This document shows, piece by piece, positions 4,834-6,099 of a DNA stretch of 6,099 nucleotides. Positions within the stretch are counted from its first letter, which is position 1, and the number at the start of each line of letters is the position of its first letter. The stretch lies in NCBI GenBank assembly GCA_027069645.1, contig JALXEI010000144.1, positions 1 through 6,099 on the forward strand, written 5' to 3'. Both the position numbers and the translations under genes were made by a program. The stretch is from Hyphomicrobiales bacterium (GTDB taxonomy: Bacteria > Pseudomonadota > Alphaproteobacteria > Rhizobiales > JAKIUO01). A model generated the notes under the pieces. The model was given only the letters and a program-made list of their open reading frames with translations, was not told the origin of the DNA and did no database searches.

Positions 4834-5586
4834 TTAACCGGCTGTCGTTTTGTCCTTGTATTTGCACAAATCGGCAATAATGCATTCGGGACAATTCGGT
4901 TTGCGGGCCTTGCAGGTATAGCGGCCATGCAGGATCAGCCAGTGATGGGCGTGCAGCAGGTAGGCTTCGGGGATAACGCGCTCCAGAATTTTTTCGACCG
5001 CATCAGGAGTCTTGCCCGGTGCAAGGCCGGTGCGATTGCTGACCCGGAAAATATGCGTATCAACAGCAATGGTTGGTTGGCCAAAGGCTATGTTCAACAC
5101 CACATTGGCGGTTTTGCGCCCGACCCCTGGCAGTTTCACCAGCTCTTCCCGGGTACGGGGCACCTCGCCGCCATAATCATCAAGGATCATTTTTGAAAGC
5201 GCGATAACATTTTTCGCCTTGGTCCGATAGAGACCAATGGTGCGGATATATTCGATCAGCTTTTCCTCGCCAAGATCAACCATCTGCTGCGGTGTTGTGA
5301 CCTTTTCAAACAGGGCTTTGGTGGCCTTGTTGACGCCAGTATCCGTCGCTTGCGCCGACAGCGCCACAGCGACCACAAGCGTATAGGGATTGACATAATT
5401 CAACTCGCCTTTTGGCTCCGGACAGGCCTGCTGAAAGCGGCAGAACATCGCCTCGATCTGTTTTTTTGTCAGTTTCGAGCGCACCACAGTTTTCCTGACG
5501 GCTCGCGGCTTCCCGGTCCTTGCGGGTTTGGCTCCCGTTTTTTTGACCTTGCGCACTGTCTTTTTTTCTGGCGATTTCGACTTCAT
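4834..5586 (-). CDS. nth: Endonuclease III (DNA glycosylase/AP lyase)
   Basis: Nth removes oxidised pyrimidines from DNA and nicks the abasic site by beta-elimination, in base excision repair. The 250-residue product has the full helix-hairpin-helix glycosylase: LSAQATD (76-82), the hairpin LPGVGRKTANVVL (152-164) with catalytic lysine K158, and VDTHIFRVSNR (175-185) with catalytic D176; the 18-residue spacing between them equals that of K120/D138 in E. coli. The C-terminal 4Fe-4S motif C-x6-C-x2-C-x5-C is intact at C225, C232, C235 and C241. The protein is longer than E. coli Nth (about 211) because of a lysine/arginine-rich N-terminal tail of some 38 residues, probably disordered and perhaps DNA-binding. 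AGAAGG lies 9 nt before the ATG. It is divergent from the DUF2244 gene with 43 bp between the starts. Confidence 0.97.
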   Translation of the reverse strand: MKSKSPEKKTVRKVKKTGAKPARTGKPRAVRKTVVRSKLTKKQIEAMFCRFQQACPEPKGELNYVNPYTLVVAVALSAQATDTGVNKATKALFEKVTTPQQMVDLGEEKLIEYIRTIGLYRTKAKNVIALSKMILDDYGGEVPRTREELVKLPGVGRKTANVVLNIAFGQPTIAVDTHIFRVSNRTGLAPGKTPDAVEKILERVIPEAYLLHAHHWLILHGRYTCKARKPNCPECIIADLCKYKDKTTAG

Positions 5587-5629
5587 AAATGATAACCTTC
5601 TGAACGGGAAAATTTACGGAAACAAGGTC

Positions 5630-6099
5630 ATGGAAACTCACAACAAAGCAACAAAGGGCCACAATGATGACACGGCCCCTGCCTTTCGCGCCATTCTCTC
5701 TCCCCACCGCTCACTTGACGAAAGGGGATTTAAAATCCTCATGACCTGGGTATCCCTCATATCACTGTCGGTCGGCCTGTGGTTTTTCGCCATTGGCGCC
5801 TGGCCCGTTGTCGGCTTTTTCGGCCTTGATGTGCTTATACTCTATCTGGCCTTCAAAGCGAACTATCGTCACGCACTGGTTTATGAAACTGTGGAATTGA
5901 CCCCTGAACGCCTGTCCATCACCCGTCACCCGCTGCGTGGCGAACAGAAAAACTGGCAGTTCAACCCCTATTGGGTCAGGCTCAATGTACGCGAGCGCAA
6001 GGGCAAATGCTCTGTGGTGGAAGCCTCCTCGCATGGCAAAAAACTGATCTTTGCGCATTTTCTGACGGATCGCGAAAAGCATGATTTCGCCGGTCATCT
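5630..6099 (+). CDS. DUF2244 domain membrane protein (partial, runs off the window end)
   Basis: An open frame of 156 codons from the ATG at 5630 to the window end without a stop. The N-terminal 17 residues are polar, then FRAILSPHRSLDERGFK at 19-35 leads into two likely membrane helices (about 36-57 and 60-78) split by GAWPVVGFFGLD. A soluble beta-rich part follows, with VELTPERLSITR (88-99), NPYWVRLNV (112-120), SHGKKL (134-139) and FLTDREKHDF (144-153). This order matches the DUF2244 family as I remember it: an integral membrane protein of unknown function, common in alphaproteobacteria and often beside nth. Only the last residues should be missing. A GGA lies about 9 nt before the ATG, a weak ribosome binding site. 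With a 43-bp divergent spacer, its promoter and that of nth must overlap each other or the genes. Confidence 0.88.
   Translation, partial: METHNKATKGHNDDTAPAFRAILSPHRSLDERGFKILMTWVSLISLSVGLWFFAIGAWPVVGFFGLDVLILYLAFKANYRHALVYETVELTPERLSITRHPLRGEQKNWQFNPYWVRLNVRERKGKCSVVEASSHGKKLIFAHFLTDREKHDFAGH

Noticed and set aside
4532..4837. Plus-strand frame with VIPAKAGI and WIPPFGGMT
   Set aside because: These peptides come from translating the palindromic repeat and are a known false-gene signature.

Overview
The window looks like a chromosomal housekeeping segment of an alphaproteobacterium. Two gene families that I know mainly from that class point there: the DUF1476 family (zeta inhibitor subunit of the F1Fo-ATP synthase) next to purC, and a DUF2244 membrane protein divergent from nth. 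I see no phage, transposase, CRISPR, tRNA or rRNA sequence. Genus cannot be set from this stretch.

Layout from left to right. Bases 3-88 form a long imperfect hairpin downstream of a minus-strand pair, purC followed by a HIT-domain gene. A 213-bp divergent spacer separates purC from the plus-strand zeta-subunit gene. Next comes a small two-helix membrane protein (plus), preceded by a good match to an FNR/FixK box. A short exported RlpA-like protein (minus) follows, and it lacks the core of its domain. Divergent from it, across 75 bp that hold an inverted-repeat operator candidate, is a PAP2-family membrane phosphatase (plus). That gene converges with a PPK2-type polyphosphate kinase (minus), with only 5 bp between their stop codons. 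The 274-bp gap upstream of ppk2 holds a 95-bp palindromic repeat built from two hairpin arms. Then comes nth, endonuclease III (minus), and 43 bp away, divergently, a DUF2244 gene (plus) cut by the window end.

Several genes touch nucleotide, energy and phosphate metabolism: de novo purine synthesis (purC), nucleotide hydrolase or transferase chemistry (HIT), restraint of ATP hydrolysis by F1 (zeta), polyphosphate-nucleotide phosphate transfer (PPK2) and lipid phosphate removal (PAP2). The strand changes show that they are not one operon, so this shared theme is only suggestive. RlpA-like, PAP2 and the two small membrane proteins belong to the cell envelope, and nth to base excision repair.

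No clear new multi-gene system is visible. The best leads are non-coding or structural: the 3-88 hairpin, in which all five mismatches become G-U wobbles only in the minus-strand RNA; the two-arm palindrome at 4634-4728 with compensatory changes; the FNR-type box before the small membrane gene; and the in-frame loss of the DRGPF core in the RlpA-like gene.
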